From NCBI GenBank assembly GCA_900541025.1, contig UQIL01000017.1, forward strand, positions 1 through 52,883: DNA of 52,883 nucleotides, given 5' to 3'. How positions within the stretch are numbered: the stretch's first letter is position 1; the number at the start of each line of letters is the position of its first letter. Source of the DNA: an uncultured Collinsella sp. Lineage in GTDB: Bacteria; Actinomycetota; Coriobacteriia; Coriobacteriales; Coriobacteriaceae. The position numbers and the translations under genes were made by a program. Shown one piece after another: positions 1-7,540 of the stretch. The notes under the pieces are model-generated. The model made no database searches. It saw only the letters and a list, made by a program, of their open reading frames with translations, and had not been told where the DNA came from.

Positions 1-186
1 GCAGCCAAGGCCGCGCGCGGCGCCTCTCGCGACGAGCGTGACGTGCGCGAGGATCGTGGCGGCGAGGGCTCGGCCGACCAGGGCCAGAAGCGCCGTCGCC
101 GTCGTCGCTCCCGCAAGCCGCGTCAGGACGGTGGCGAGGGCTCGACCCCGAGCTCGTCCGCGCCGCAACCGCCTGCCGGCGAATAA
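1..186 (+). CDS. C-terminal end of an unidentified protein (partial)
   Basis: The frame is open from the window edge to a TAA at 184-186 and gives about 61 residues. The tail is highly charged: Asp/Glu/Arg-rich, then a run of six arginines with flanking Lys/Arg at about residues 34-43, then a Ser/Pro/Gly-rich end. Such basic, disordered tails occur on RNA-binding proteins such as DEAD-box helicases and ribonucleases. No catalytic domain lies inside the window, so the product cannot be named. Codon use is strongly G/C-ending, like the neighbours. Confidence 0.7.
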   Translation, partial: AAKAARGASRDERDVREDRGGEGSADQGQKRRRRRRSRKPRQDGGEGSTPSSSAPQPPAGE

Positions 187-250
187 CGCCCGCGAGCGGA
201 TTTAACCTGCCTAACCCCAAACGCGTCGGGGTATCATGGCGCTGAATCAA

Positions 251-284
251 CAACCCTCCCTCTGCCTTTGCATAGGGAGGGTTG
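251..284 (+). promoter_or_regulatory. Perfect inverted repeat covering the comF ribosome binding site
   Basis: CAACCCTCCCT at 251-261 is the exact reverse complement of AGGGAGGGTTG at 274-284, with a 12-nt loop. The right arm contains the GGAGG Shine-Dalgarno (276-280) that sits 8 nt before the GTG at 289. There is no T-run after either arm, so a plain terminator is less likely than a hairpin that hides the ribosome binding site. Confidence 0.5.
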
Positions 285-288
285 TGTC

Positions 289-1095
289 GTGAAGAGACAT
301 TTGAATGCGTTGGGTTGCCTGCAAAGCGTTGGCACCCTGCCGTTTGCGGATGAATTGCTACCGTTTGCCGAGCGTGCGGCGCACGAGGCGCTCGAGGCGT
401 TGTCGCCCACGCGATGCGCCGGCTGCGAGCGCTCCGGCGCGCTAATTTGCCAAGACTGCCTCGCGGCGCTTACGCTCATCGATCCGCGTCATAGCTGCAC
501 TCGATGCGGCGCTCCGTTTGGAGACCTGCTGTGCACTGAGTGCTCGGTCGAGGGTGCGTCCTCGGCAATGGCCGAGGCACTCGATCGCTGCCTGGCATGT
601 GCTGCCTACACGCATCCGCTGCCGCGCATCATTAAAGCGTACAAAGACGCGGGCGAGCGACGCCTGGCGCCGTATCTGGCAGAGCTGCTATACGACACCG
701 CCCTGCATGCCCAAGTTGTGGCCCCCGATCGCTATGGCGGCGTGTTGTCCGCTGCCGACGCAGTTGTGTTTGTGCCTGCGACAGCGGCGGCGTTTCGGCG
801 GCGCGGCTTTGATCATATGGAGGCCATTGCGCGTCCATTTTGTGAGCTGTCGGGTGTACCGCTGCTCGATGCCCTCGTTAAGTACGGCCATGGCGACCAG
901 CGCGAACTCGGTCGCGAGGAGCGCCGAGAGCGCGCCCGGGGCATGTACGAGACGGTCGAGGACGTGCGGGGCCGCCGCCTGCTGCTTATCGATGACGTCA
1001 TTACCACAGGCGCGACGATGGCGGCGGCTTCGGCAGAACTCAAGCGCGCCGGTGCCGCGGCTGTCGATGGCCTTGCTATCGCACGCGTTTGGTAG
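289..1095 (+). CDS. comF: ComF family phosphoribosyltransferase-like protein
   Basis: ComF proteins are cytoplasmic members of the type I phosphoribosyltransferase fold; in transformable bacteria they support DNA uptake. From the GTG start the protein has 268 residues. The N-terminal part carries four CxxC pairs (about C43/C46, C54/C57, C70/C73, C82/C85), the typical double zinc ribbon. The C-terminus has the PRPP-binding loop LLLIDDVITTGATM at about 231-244. GTG 289 is chosen over an upstream TTG (268) because GGAGG lies 8 nt before it; that Shine-Dalgarno falls inside a perfect hairpin arm. The next gene starts within about 15 nt, suggesting co-transcription. No other competence genes are in the window, so a role in transformation is not shown. 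Confidence 0.9.
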   Translation: MKRHLNALGCLQSVGTLPFADELLPFAERAAHEALEALSPTRCAGCERSGALICQDCLAALTLIDPRHSCTRCGAPFGDLLCTECSVEGASSAMAEALDRCLACAAYTHPLPRIIKAYKDAGERRLAPYLAELLYDTALHAQVVAPDRYGGVLSAADAVVFVPATAAAFRRRGFDHMEAIARPFCELSGVPLLDALVKYGHGDQRELGREERRERARGMYETVEDVRGRRLLLIDDVITTGATMAAASAELKRAGAAAVDGLAIARVW

Positions 1096-1106
1096 GGGTG
1101 GTTCAT

Positions 1107-2219
1107 GTGGCGGTAAAAATCAACCAGCGCGTCGAGCCGACGAAAGAACAGCTCGCGGCTTCCGTGATCCTGACGGGCGCCTCGGCGTTGCGCATGATGC
1201 GCGCCGAGCGCCGGCAGATGGGCTACATCAGCTGGAAAGACCTCGATCCCGAGGAGGAGCGCCGCGTGCTGTGTACGTCATCGCCTTCGGCCGGGGATAT
1301 CTACCTTTCAGATTTGGTGCGAATTGGAGCCGCGAGTGGCGAGGTGCAAGAAGACTTGTGCCTGCTGGTGGGGACTGCGGCGCAGCGCCGCCGCATACCT
1401 GGCGTGAGTTGGTCCGTCTGTTCCGCGGGGTTGCCGGCCGGATCGATTCTGGAAGTGGAGCCGGGGGTATACAGCTTGTCTCCCAAGGCCCTTTGCGCTG
1501 CCGTTGCACGCGAAGTCGGTTGCATCCAGGCATTTGCCCTGGCCCAGGAGCTGTGCTCCAAGATTTCACTGAGCGATCGCGGTAAGTTTCTGCCTCCCTA
1601 CAGCTCGCCTGTTGTGAACAAACTTGCAAAGGACAAGGACCAACCGCCAGATGTGGGCTACTTTGAGGTCGAGCCGGTGCTGACGCCCGATCGTCTGGCA
1701 GATTATCTCGCGGTATGCAAGGGGACCGCGGCCAAACAGCTGCAGCGTCTGTGTCCCTATCTTTCGGAAAACCTGCTCTCGCCCATGGAGTGCATCATGC
1801 TCGCCCTGTTTTCGCTTCCGTTTTCCTATGGCGGGTTTGCCTGCGGACCTTTTAAGACCGACTACAAGATCGAGTTCGATGACCGTGCGCGGGCAATCTC
1901 GGGGATGCCCCATGCAGTTTGCGATGCGTATCAAGAGGCAGCCCGGTTTGACCTGGAATACAACGGTGAGCTGGGCCATTCCTCTCGGAGGGGACGTATC
2001 CATGATGAAAAGCGCAACACGGGCTTGATTACTATGGGAATCGAGGTCGCGACGGTCAACAACGAAATGCTCTGCGACATGGAAGCGATGGAAGCGCTCG
2101 CATGGCGTATTCACCAGCGTATGCGAAAGCGGTACCGGAATCGTGTCGATGCCCGCAGGAAGAAGCAAGAGGCGTTGCTTAACACGCTGCGGGCGTGTTT
2201 TGGGCTTAAGCCGGTCTAA
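1107..2219 (+). CDS. Hypothetical protein with Vsr/DUF559-like C-terminal segment
   Basis: About 370 residues starting at GTG 1107 behind GGGG (1094-1097); an in-frame TTG at 1089 overlaps comF and has no good ribosome binding site. The N-terminal two-thirds matches no family I recognise. At about residues 280-320 the segment FDLEYNGELGH, followed by Arg-rich residues, HDEKRNTGLITMGIEV and then a Met/Asp/Glu stretch, resembles the Asp-x-Glu-x-(D/N)-G...H...D-x-R core of Vsr/DUF559 endonuclease-like folds; the usual acidic residue is Asn here. The family assignment comes from motif shape only. Separated from comF by 11 nt; the terminator-rich region follows. Confidence 0.65.
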   Translation: MAVKINQRVEPTKEQLAASVILTGASALRMMRAERRQMGYISWKDLDPEEERRVLCTSSPSAGDIYLSDLVRIGAASGEVQEDLCLLVGTAAQRRRIPGVSWSVCSAGLPAGSILEVEPGVYSLSPKALCAAVAREVGCIQAFALAQELCSKISLSDRGKFLPPYSSPVVNKLAKDKDQPPDVGYFEVEPVLTPDRLADYLAVCKGTAAKQLQRLCPYLSENLLSPMECIMLALFSLPFSYGGFACGPFKTDYKIEFDDRARAISGMPHAVCDAYQEAARFDLEYNGELGHSSRRGRIHDEKRNTGLITMGIEVATVNNEMLCDMEAMEALAWRIHQRMRKRYRNRVDARRKKQEALLNTLRACFGLKPV

Positions 2220-2254
2220 TTCACGTCGAAAATAGGGGGTCAATCATATGTCCC

Positions 2255-2469
2255 GGCCAAAATATGGCAAATATGAGTACTGTCACTAAATCAGTAACAG
2301 CAAAATCAAGGAATTTAGGACTCGGGGGCGGCATAAAGTAAGAAGATAATATACAAATGTAGAATAACTTAGCATCAGGTTGGCGACACTGAGCGCAAAA
2401 TCTGTCCGAGAGGCCAAAATTGCCTGTTACTAAATTGGTGACAGTACTCATATTTGCCATTTTTTGGCC
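2255..2469. mobile_element. MITE-like element with 46-bp terminal inverted repeats
   Basis: The left arm (2255-2300) and the reverse complement of the right arm (2424-2469) agree at about 42 of 46 positions. Both read GGCCAAAA, then ATGGCAAATATGAGTACTG, then TCAC, and end AGTAACAG. About 123 bp of AT-richer sequence between them has no credible reading frame. No clear target-site duplication is visible. A miniature inverted-repeat element or a very long hairpin RNA both fit. Confidence 0.55.
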
Positions 2470-2472
2470 ACA

Positions 2473-2519
2473 GCACCCTAGGAAGGGTGCCCCGGAGCTC
2501 CCCATAGGGGAGCTCCGGG
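2473..2519. terminator. Two strong back-to-back hairpins
   Basis: GCACCCT/AGGGTGC (2473-2490) is followed directly by a perfect 13-bp stem CCCGGAGCTCCCC (2491-2503) and GGGGAGCTCCGGG (2507-2519) with a 3-nt loop. No T-run follows, so intrinsic termination is uncertain. They separate the MITE-like element from the next promoter. Confidence 0.4.
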
Positions 2520-2591
2520 CTTCACAGGGGCACGAATAGCCCACTCCGACCTGCGAAATCTGTACTCGCGATGCGAATGACGCCCCTAACC

Positions 2592-2620
2592 TTAAACTTT
2601 AGCTTGAACTTAGCTATAAT
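2592..2620 (+). promoter_or_regulatory. Probable sigma-A promoter
   Basis: TTAAAC (2592-2597), a 17-bp spacer and a consensus TATAAT (2615-2620). Transcription would start near 2627, about 325 nt before the lipoprotein start. The region is AT-rich against a GC-rich background. Confidence 0.55.
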
Positions 2621-2626
2621 GCGCTA

Positions 2627-2951
2627 CGTTCCTACCAGGCTGTGGTTGCGGACGGACGAAATGCCCGTCCTAGTCCAAGACAGACGCGGTCAAAGGGATC
2701 CACGTAAGCGACCGCGTGCGCGCGGCGCGATCATGGCGCGTCCTAGATGTAAGCCGCACCGTCCGTTCTACTTTCTTTGGGGCAATACCGCCTCGCGGGC
2801 GAGCGGGCCAGTCGTGAAGGTGGCTGCGGCCTCCCGAGCAAACACCCCGGTGCGCAAGTGTGGGGTCAAATACCAGGTCAGCTGGTGGGAACAACCTGAT
2901 ATTCCGCGCAACGCACGGATCGTATACGACACAGAAGGCAGGGTAGTGGAC
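2627..2951 (+). ncRNA. Long, probably structured leader or ncRNA upstream of the lipoprotein gene
   Basis: Just downstream of the promoter are two clean stems: GGACGG (2650-2655) with CCGTCC (2665-2670), and a perfect 8-bp ACGCGGTC (2684-2691) with GACCGCGT (2710-2717). I could not match it to RNase P RNA, tmRNA, SRP RNA or 6S RNA by their conserved cores. The lipoprotein frame also stays open through this region to 2571, so an N-terminal extension cannot be excluded, but the encoded peptide would place the signal peptide deep inside the protein. Confidence 0.3.
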
Positions 2952-3977
2952 ATGGTGAGGGGCAGCTTGATGCACGCGGCTCGGTTGGGTGCTGGGACCG
3001 CAGCAGTCATCGCCGTTTTGGGCCTGAGCGGATGCGCGTTCAACCCGCTGTCTACGTTCACGACTCCCACGATCGACCAGATCGAGTACGAGACCGTCAC
3101 GCCGGCGGTGTCGGACGATGCCCTGGTCACTCCCGGAACCCTGACGGTCGCCCTCGATACTTCCGATGCGCCGCAGGCCATGCAGGACGCCGACGGCGAG
3201 CTCACGGGGTATGCGGTTGACGCCGCCCGCGCCCTCGCAAGCCGCATGGGCCTTAAGGTCGCCTTCGTCGATGCGTCCTCGGCAGGTTCCGCGCTCGGCG
3301 ACAAAAAGGCCGATATCTTTATCGGCGAGATTAACTCCACGGACGGGGACATTAGCTCGCTCGGCACCTGCCTGTACGATGCCACTTCCGTGTTCGGTAA
3401 AACTAGCGATGGTGGGTCGCTAAGCGTTTCCACCGATACCCTTAACACGTCCACCCTGGGCGTTCAGGCGTCCTCGGCCTCGCAGGAGGCGCTTGCTAAG
3501 CAGAGCATCACCGCCAACCAAAAGACCTACTCCAACATCAACGAGTGCTTTGAGGCACTCGAGTCCGGCGAGGTCGACTATGTGATCTGCGACTCCACGG
3601 CCGGCGGCTACCTTGCACGCCTAATGAGCGAGATCTCCTATGTCGGTGCGCTCGAGGCACCCTCGACGCTTGGTGTTGCGGGCCTCTCATCCAATGACGA
3701 ACTGTGCCGTGCCGTGAGCGATGCCCTCGACGACATCACGGTCGACGGTACACTCGAGGCAGTCCACTGCGTCTGGTATGGCAGGATGCCCTACGACCTC
3801 ACCACTAAGACGGTTTCGGGCGCTAACGTGCAGCCGGGCGACTCTGAGTCCGGTGAGACCACGTCCTCCGGCAGCGAGTCCTCCGATTCCAACAATGAGA
3901 CCGCATCCTCCGAGGACAAATCGTCCAGCCAGGAAGGCACCATCACTGACGACGACATTAACAAACTCAATAGCTAG
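2952..3977 (+). CDS. Lipoprotein, periplasmic solute-binding protein-like
   Basis: The N-terminus is a lipoprotein signal: a short basic start, a hydrophobic stretch and the lipobox LSGC, so the mature protein would be anchored by diacylglyceryl-Cys. The following ~230 residues resemble extracellular solute-binding proteins family 3 (amino-acid ABC type): GTLTVALDTSDAPQAM, GELTGYAVDAARALASRMG, DIFIGEI and FEALESGEVDYVICDS fit the usual pattern. The last ~60 residues are a Ser/Glu/Asp-rich low-complexity tail. ATG 2952 is used; ATG 2970, with GAGGGG 7 nt upstream, is an equally good start and gives a more typical signal peptide. No permease or ATPase genes are adjacent, so it is an orphan binding protein and its ligand is unknown. 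Confidence 0.75.
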   Translation: MVRGSLMHAARLGAGTAAVIAVLGLSGCAFNPLSTFTTPTIDQIEYETVTPAVSDDALVTPGTLTVALDTSDAPQAMQDADGELTGYAVDAARALASRMGLKVAFVDASSAGSALGDKKADIFIGEINSTDGDISSLGTCLYDATSVFGKTSDGGSLSVSTDTLNTSTLGVQASSASQEALAKQSITANQKTYSNINECFEALESGEVDYVICDSTAGGYLARLMSEISYVGALEAPSTLGVAGLSSNDELCRAVSDALDDITVDGTLEAVHCVWYGRMPYDLTTKTVSGANVQPGDSESGETTSSGSESSDSNNETASSEDKSSSQEGTITDDDINKLNS

Positions 3978-4043
3978 TTATTGCTAGGGGTGGTGTCTCC
4001 TATACATTGGAAAGGACACCTCTTCACGGTTTCAACACGCACT

Positions 4044-4077
4044 GCCGGGCTTCCCTAATAGGGGAGCCCGGCTTTTT
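4044..4077 (+). terminator. Rho-independent terminator after the lipoprotein gene
   Basis: GCCGGGCTTCCC / GGGGAGCCCGGC stem with a TAATA-type loop, followed by five T residues (4073-4077). Confidence 0.85.
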
Positions 4078-4084
4078 CATCCCT

Positions 4085-4290
4085 ATAAAACCAGCAGGTC
4101 AAAGCCAATTTTGGGGACCAAATACAAAGCCGCCGGCTCCCTCCTATAGCGCACTTTGCCACAGAAAAGTGCGAGACTTCGGTATGCGGTATCAAGCAAT
4201 CGTTATTCGGGTCTTTAGGAATCCGCGTGATTAAATGCACGGCAATGGGTACATAGCCAGTACAGTAAGTCCCCGAGGCAGATTGGAGCC
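4085..4290 (+). ncRNA. Candidate structured RNA upstream of hpf/raiA (possible raiA-motif RNA)
   Basis: About 200 nt without a gene lie between a terminator and the hpf ribosome binding site. It contains a perfect 8-bp hairpin CGCACTTT (4150-4157) / AAAGTGCG (4166-4173) and several shorter complementary stretches, and is much less GC-rich than the coding DNA. A raiA-motif RNA of roughly this size is known upstream of raiA genes in Firmicutes and Actinobacteria; that context is the main reason for the suggestion. I cannot verify the consensus, so the family call is inference. Confidence 0.35.
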
Positions 4291-4294
4291 ACGT

Positions 4295-4879
4295 ATGGAT
4301 ATCAAGGTTTCTGGACGCAAGACGACGGTAACCGATGCTCTGCGTGCGCATGTGGATGAGAAGATCGGCGAGGCGCTCAAGGTTTTCGATATCGAGCCCA
4401 TGACGGTCGACGTTGTACTTCGCTATGAGAAGAACCCCTCGAACCCCAACCCGGCAATCGTCGAGGTTACGGTTCGTGCCCGCGGTTCGGTGATTCGCGT
4501 TGCCGAGCACGGTGCAGATATGTACGCCGCCATCGACCTCTCCGCCGATAAGGTCACCCGCCAGCTGCGTAAGTTCAAGACCAAGGTCGTGGACAACCGC
4601 CAGGGCGGTGCCAGCGCCGCGGATGTTGCGCCGGTCGAGCGCGTCGAGGATCTGGCCGACCTGCTGCTGCCCGAGGAGGAGGACGACCTGCTCGTCCGCG
4701 AGAAGGTTATCGACGTCACCCCGATGACCGAGGAACAGGCGCTGGTGCAGACCGATCTGCTGGGTCACGACTTCTACGTGTTCGAGAACGCGACGACCGG
4801 CCTCATCAATGTGGTGTATCACCGTAAGAATGGTGGATATGGCATCATCAAGCCCCGCATCGAAACACTTGACGAGTAA
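4295..4879 (+). CDS. hpf: Ribosome hibernation-promoting factor, long form
   Basis: This cytoplasmic protein dimerises 70S ribosomes into inactive 100S particles in stationary phase. The 194 residues fit the long HPF form. The N-terminal S30AE/RaiA domain (about 1-100) begins MDIKVSGRKTTVTDALRAHV and includes RYEKNPSNPNP and ADMYAAIDLSADKVTRQL. An acidic linker follows, and the C-terminal dimerisation domain (about 135-190) contains VIDVTPMTEEQA and NVVYHRKNGGYGIIKP. ATG 4295 has GGAG 7 nt upstream and matches the family start; an upstream in-frame ATG (4235) falls in the putative RNA. It is followed by a strong terminator, so it is likely monocistronic. Confidence 0.93.
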   Translation: MDIKVSGRKTTVTDALRAHVDEKIGEALKVFDIEPMTVDVVLRYEKNPSNPNPAIVEVTVRARGSVIRVAEHGADMYAAIDLSADKVTRQLRKFKTKVVDNRQGGASAADVAPVERVEDLADLLLPEEEDDLLVREKVIDVTPMTEEQALVQTDLLGHDFYVFENATTGLINVVYHRKNGGYGIIKPRIETLDE

Positions 4880-4908
4880 AATACGTTAACTTGCATGAGT
4901 TAACGGTT

Positions 4909-4941
4909 GGCGGCCATCCCATGCGGGTGGCCGCCTTTTTT
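4909..4941 (+). terminator. Rho-independent terminator after hpf
   Basis: GGCGGCCATCCC (4909-4920), ATGC loop, GGGTGGCCGCC (4925-4935), then six T. A short inverted repeat GTTAAC...GTTAAC precedes it (4885-4903). Confidence 0.9.
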
Positions 4942-4959
4942 ACGTAAGGAGTCGCTTTG

Positions 4960-5913
4960 ATGGACAAGGCTGCATCTACCGGCCATTCGGACCGTTGCCG
5001 CATCGTCGTCGATACCTGCTGCGACTTTAGTCCCGAGGTCGCCGCGAACCTTGATGTCGATATCCTGGGTTTCCCCTTCATTATCGATGGCGAAGAGCGC
5101 ACGGATGACATCTGGTCGAGCATGAGCCCTAAGGAGTTCTACGACCGCATGCGCGCCGGTGCCCGCGTGTCCACCTCGGCTGTGTCGCTCGGTCGCTATA
5201 TCGAGTTCTTTACCGAGTGCGCCAAAGAGGGCACGCCCACGGTCTACCTGTGTTTTACCTCGGCGCTGTCGTCGAGCTACAACTCCGCGTGCCAGGCGGC
5301 GGACGCCGTGCGTGCCGAGTATCCCGATTTTGAGCTGTACGTGGTCGACAACGCTCTGCCCTGCGCGGCCGGCGCGCTCTTGGCGCTCGAGGCCGTGCGT
5401 CAGCGTTCGGCGGGACTGACTGCCAAGCAGCTGGTCGATTGGGCAAACGAGGCCAAGACCTACGTGCACGGCTACTTTACGCTCGAGAGCTTCGACGCAC
5501 TGGCTGCCGGCGGCCGCATTCCTCCCGCGGCGGCGCAGCTCACGGCAAAGCTCGACGTCAAGCCCGAGCTCTCCTACGACCTGGCCGGCTCGCTGTCGCT
5601 GATCGGCGTCAACCGCGGCCGCAAGAAGGCGCTCAAGTCCATCCTCAAGTCGTTCCGCGAGAACTACGTGCCCGATCGCACCATGCCCATCGCCATCATG
5701 ACGGCCGATGCCGAAAAGGATGGTGACTGGCTCGAAGCCGCCATCCGCAAGGAGGAGGGTTGCGCCGACGTCACGATCATTCGCGGCTCCGTGGGTCCCA
5801 CCATCGGCTCGCACGTGGGCCCCGGCATGGTGGGCTGCGCGTTTTGGGGTAAGAACCGCGCCGACAAGGCGTCGCTTTCCGACCGTATCGCCCGCCGCGT
5901 GCGCGGTCAGTAG
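4960..5913 (+). CDS. DegV family fatty-acid-binding protein
   Basis: DegV proteins bind a single long-chain fatty acid; some (FakB) present it to a fatty-acid kinase for phospholipid synthesis. The 317-residue length is slightly longer than usual (about 280). Typical features are RIVVDTCCDFSPEVA near the N-terminus, the segment ARVSTSAVSLGRYIEFF, then VYLCFTSALSSSYNSA, and in the C-terminal half FDALAAGGRIPPAAAQLTAK and DVKPELSYD. ATG 4960 follows AAGGAG by 8 nt. No fatty-acid kinase (FakA) gene is adjacent, so which lipid pathway it serves is unknown. Confidence 0.88.
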   Translation: MDKAASTGHSDRCRIVVDTCCDFSPEVAANLDVDILGFPFIIDGEERTDDIWSSMSPKEFYDRMRAGARVSTSAVSLGRYIEFFTECAKEGTPTVYLCFTSALSSSYNSACQAADAVRAEYPDFELYVVDNALPCAAGALLALEAVRQRSAGLTAKQLVDWANEAKTYVHGYFTLESFDALAAGGRIPPAAAQLTAKLDVKPELSYDLAGSLSLIGVNRGRKKALKSILKSFRENYVPDRTMPIAIMTADAEKDGDWLEAAIRKEEGCADVTIIRGSVGPTIGSHVGPGMVGCAFWGKNRADKASLSDRIARRVRGQ

Positions 5914-6011
5914 GCAAGCGCTGCGTCCGTAATCGCCCTCGACTCACAGCCCAAACGCTGGCACCGAGTATTCAACCTGGTAACAACACCCAACCCAAAA
6001 GGAAAGGTTTC

Positions 6012-7091
6012 ATGGCAAACAAGCTCTCCGTCGCATTCATCGGCACCGGAATCATGGGTGCCCCCATCGCCGGCCACATTCTGGACGCCGGCTATCCCGT
6101 CACGGTCAACAACCGCACCAAGTCCAAGGCGGCGGCGCTTATCGAGCGCGGCGCCGTCTGGGCAGATACGCCGGCCGATGCCGCGGCGAACGCCGATGTC
6201 GTCTTTACCATGGTGGGCTATCCCTCCGAGGTCGAGGAACTCTACCTGGCGGGCGACGGCCTGCTCGCGTGCACTAAGCCCGGCGCGGTCTTGATCGACC
6301 TCACCACGAGCTCGCCCGAGCTTGCCCGTGACATTGCCGAGGCCGCCCAGGTTTCTGGTCGCATGGCGTTTGACTGCCCCGTCACCGGCGGCGAGTCGGG
6401 CGCTATCGCCGGTACGCTCACGGCTATCGTGGGCGCTACCGAGAACGACATCGCGCCGGTCCGCGACATCCTTGCCACCTTTGCGGCCAACATCTGCTGC
6501 TTCGACGGCGCCGGCAAGGGCCAGGCTGCCAAGCTCGCCAACCAGGTGTCGCTGGGCGCCTGCATGGTCGGCATGGCAGACGCCATGGCATTTGCCGAGC
6601 TGAGCGGCCTTGATCTGGAGAAGACCCGCCAGATGATCCTGGGCGGTACCGGCAAGTCCGGCGCCATGGAGAGCCTGGCTACCAAGGCGCTCGACGGCGA
6701 CTACAAGCCCGGCTTTATGGTCGAGCACTTCATCAAGGACCTGCGCTTGGCGCTCGCCTATGCCGACGATCGCGAGCTTGCGCTGCCCGGCGCCGACGTG
6801 GCCTTTACGCTCTACGACATGCTCGATGCCATCGGTGGTGCCAAGCTGGGCACCCAGGCCATCACGGTCCTCTATAAGGAGGAGGCCGACGCCATCGCCG
6901 CCGGTCTGGACTGGTCGCAGTATCGTCCCGAAGAGCACGGTGCTCACGAGGACGGCTGCGGTTGCGGCGAGCACGGCGACGACCATGAGTGCGGTTGCGG
7001 CCACCACCATGGCGAGGACCACGAGTGCTGCGGCGGCCACGGCCATGATGATGGCCACGAGTGCTGCTGCGGCCACCATCACGGGGAGTAG
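6012..7091 (+). CDS. 3-hydroxyisobutyrate dehydrogenase-family oxidoreductase with His/Cys-rich C-terminal tail
   Basis: Beta-hydroxyacid dehydrogenases of this family reduce or oxidise short 3-hydroxy acids (for example tartronate semialdehyde or 3-hydroxyisobutyrate) with NAD(P)H. Seen here are the Rossmann glycine motif FIGTGIMGAPIAGHIL, the substrate loop DCPVTGGESGA, the catalytic Lys region GAGKGQAAKLANQ and KDLRLAL. The core is about 300 residues. It is followed by about 52 residues made almost only of His, Cys, Gly, Asp and Glu, with repeated DHEC, GHECCCG and CGHHHGE units, absent from ordinary members. The tail is probably a metal-binding appendage. The exact substrate cannot be told. 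A small membrane protein starts 5 nt after the stop, using a Shine-Dalgarno inside this gene's end. Confidence 0.85.
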   Translation: MANKLSVAFIGTGIMGAPIAGHILDAGYPVTVNNRTKSKAAALIERGAVWADTPADAAANADVVFTMVGYPSEVEELYLAGDGLLACTKPGAVLIDLTTSSPELARDIAEAAQVSGRMAFDCPVTGGESGAIAGTLTAIVGATENDIAPVRDILATFAANICCFDGAGKGQAAKLANQVSLGACMVGMADAMAFAELSGLDLEKTRQMILGGTGKSGAMESLATKALDGDYKPGFMVEHFIKDLRLALAYADDRELALPGADVAFTLYDMLDAIGGAKLGTQAITVLYKEEADAIAAGLDWSQYRPEEHGAHEDGCGCGEHGDDHECGCGHHHGEDHECCGGHGHDDGHECCCGHHHGE

Positions 7092-7096
7092 CGCCC

Positions 7097-7525
7097 ATGA
7101 GCTGGACGTTCGTGGTGCTTGCGCTGGTGCTCTTTCTCTTCGCGATCTACATTGGCTTTTTGTGCGGCCAGTGGGCGTGCGAAAAGCGCGTCATCACCAA
7201 GCGCGACTACTGGATTGCCAACTTTGCGGGAGCGGCGGCAGTCATCCTGCTGACCTGGGTGTTCTCGCTGTTCCCGCTGGTGCAGTTTGCGCCGATCGGC
7301 TGGCTCGGCGGCTTTATCGCCGGCCTTAAGATGAGCTTTGGCGAGTCCGTCGGTCCGTGGCGCAAACACGACGAGGTCTTTAACGTTAACAAGGCTCACC
7401 GCGCCGCCGCCGACGCGGGCGATGCCGAGGAGCGCCGCCGTGCGCGTCGCAATGGCGCGGCCGACCGACAGCTCATCTCGGTCACCGATGACAGCAAGGG
7501 TGCTGACAAGCACGCTAAGAAATAG
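7097..7525 (+). CDS. Small membrane protein of unknown function
   Basis: 142 residues. ATG 7097 has GGGGAG 8 nt upstream, within the end of the preceding gene, so translation is probably coupled. Hydrophobic segments lie at about 3-24 and 35-58, followed by a Gly/Pro-containing stretch (about 60-75) that could be a re-entrant or third segment. The last ~60 residues are soluble, rich in Ala, Arg, Lys and Asp. I do not recognise the family. It sits between the oxidoreductase and a HEAT-like protein, with 15 nt to the latter, suggesting one transcript through to the isocitrate dehydrogenase. Confidence 0.7.
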   Translation: MSWTFVVLALVLFLFAIYIGFLCGQWACEKRVITKRDYWIANFAGAAAVILLTWVFSLFPLVQFAPIGWLGGFIAGLKMSFGESVGPWRKHDEVFNVNKAHRAAADAGDAEERRRARRNGAADRQLISVTDDSKGADKHAKK

Positions 7526-7540
7526 TAAAAAGAGGTAACT

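Noticed and set aside
518..1585. 355-residue frame overlapping comF and the next gene
   Set aside because: It is in another frame of two genes with clear motifs or start signals, and its composition (Arg/Cys/Ser-rich) is that of a shadow frame.
2571..2951. N-terminal extension of the lipoprotein back to 2571
   Set aside because: The open frame would bury a clear lipoprotein signal peptide about 130 residues inside the protein and would start upstream of the probable transcription start.
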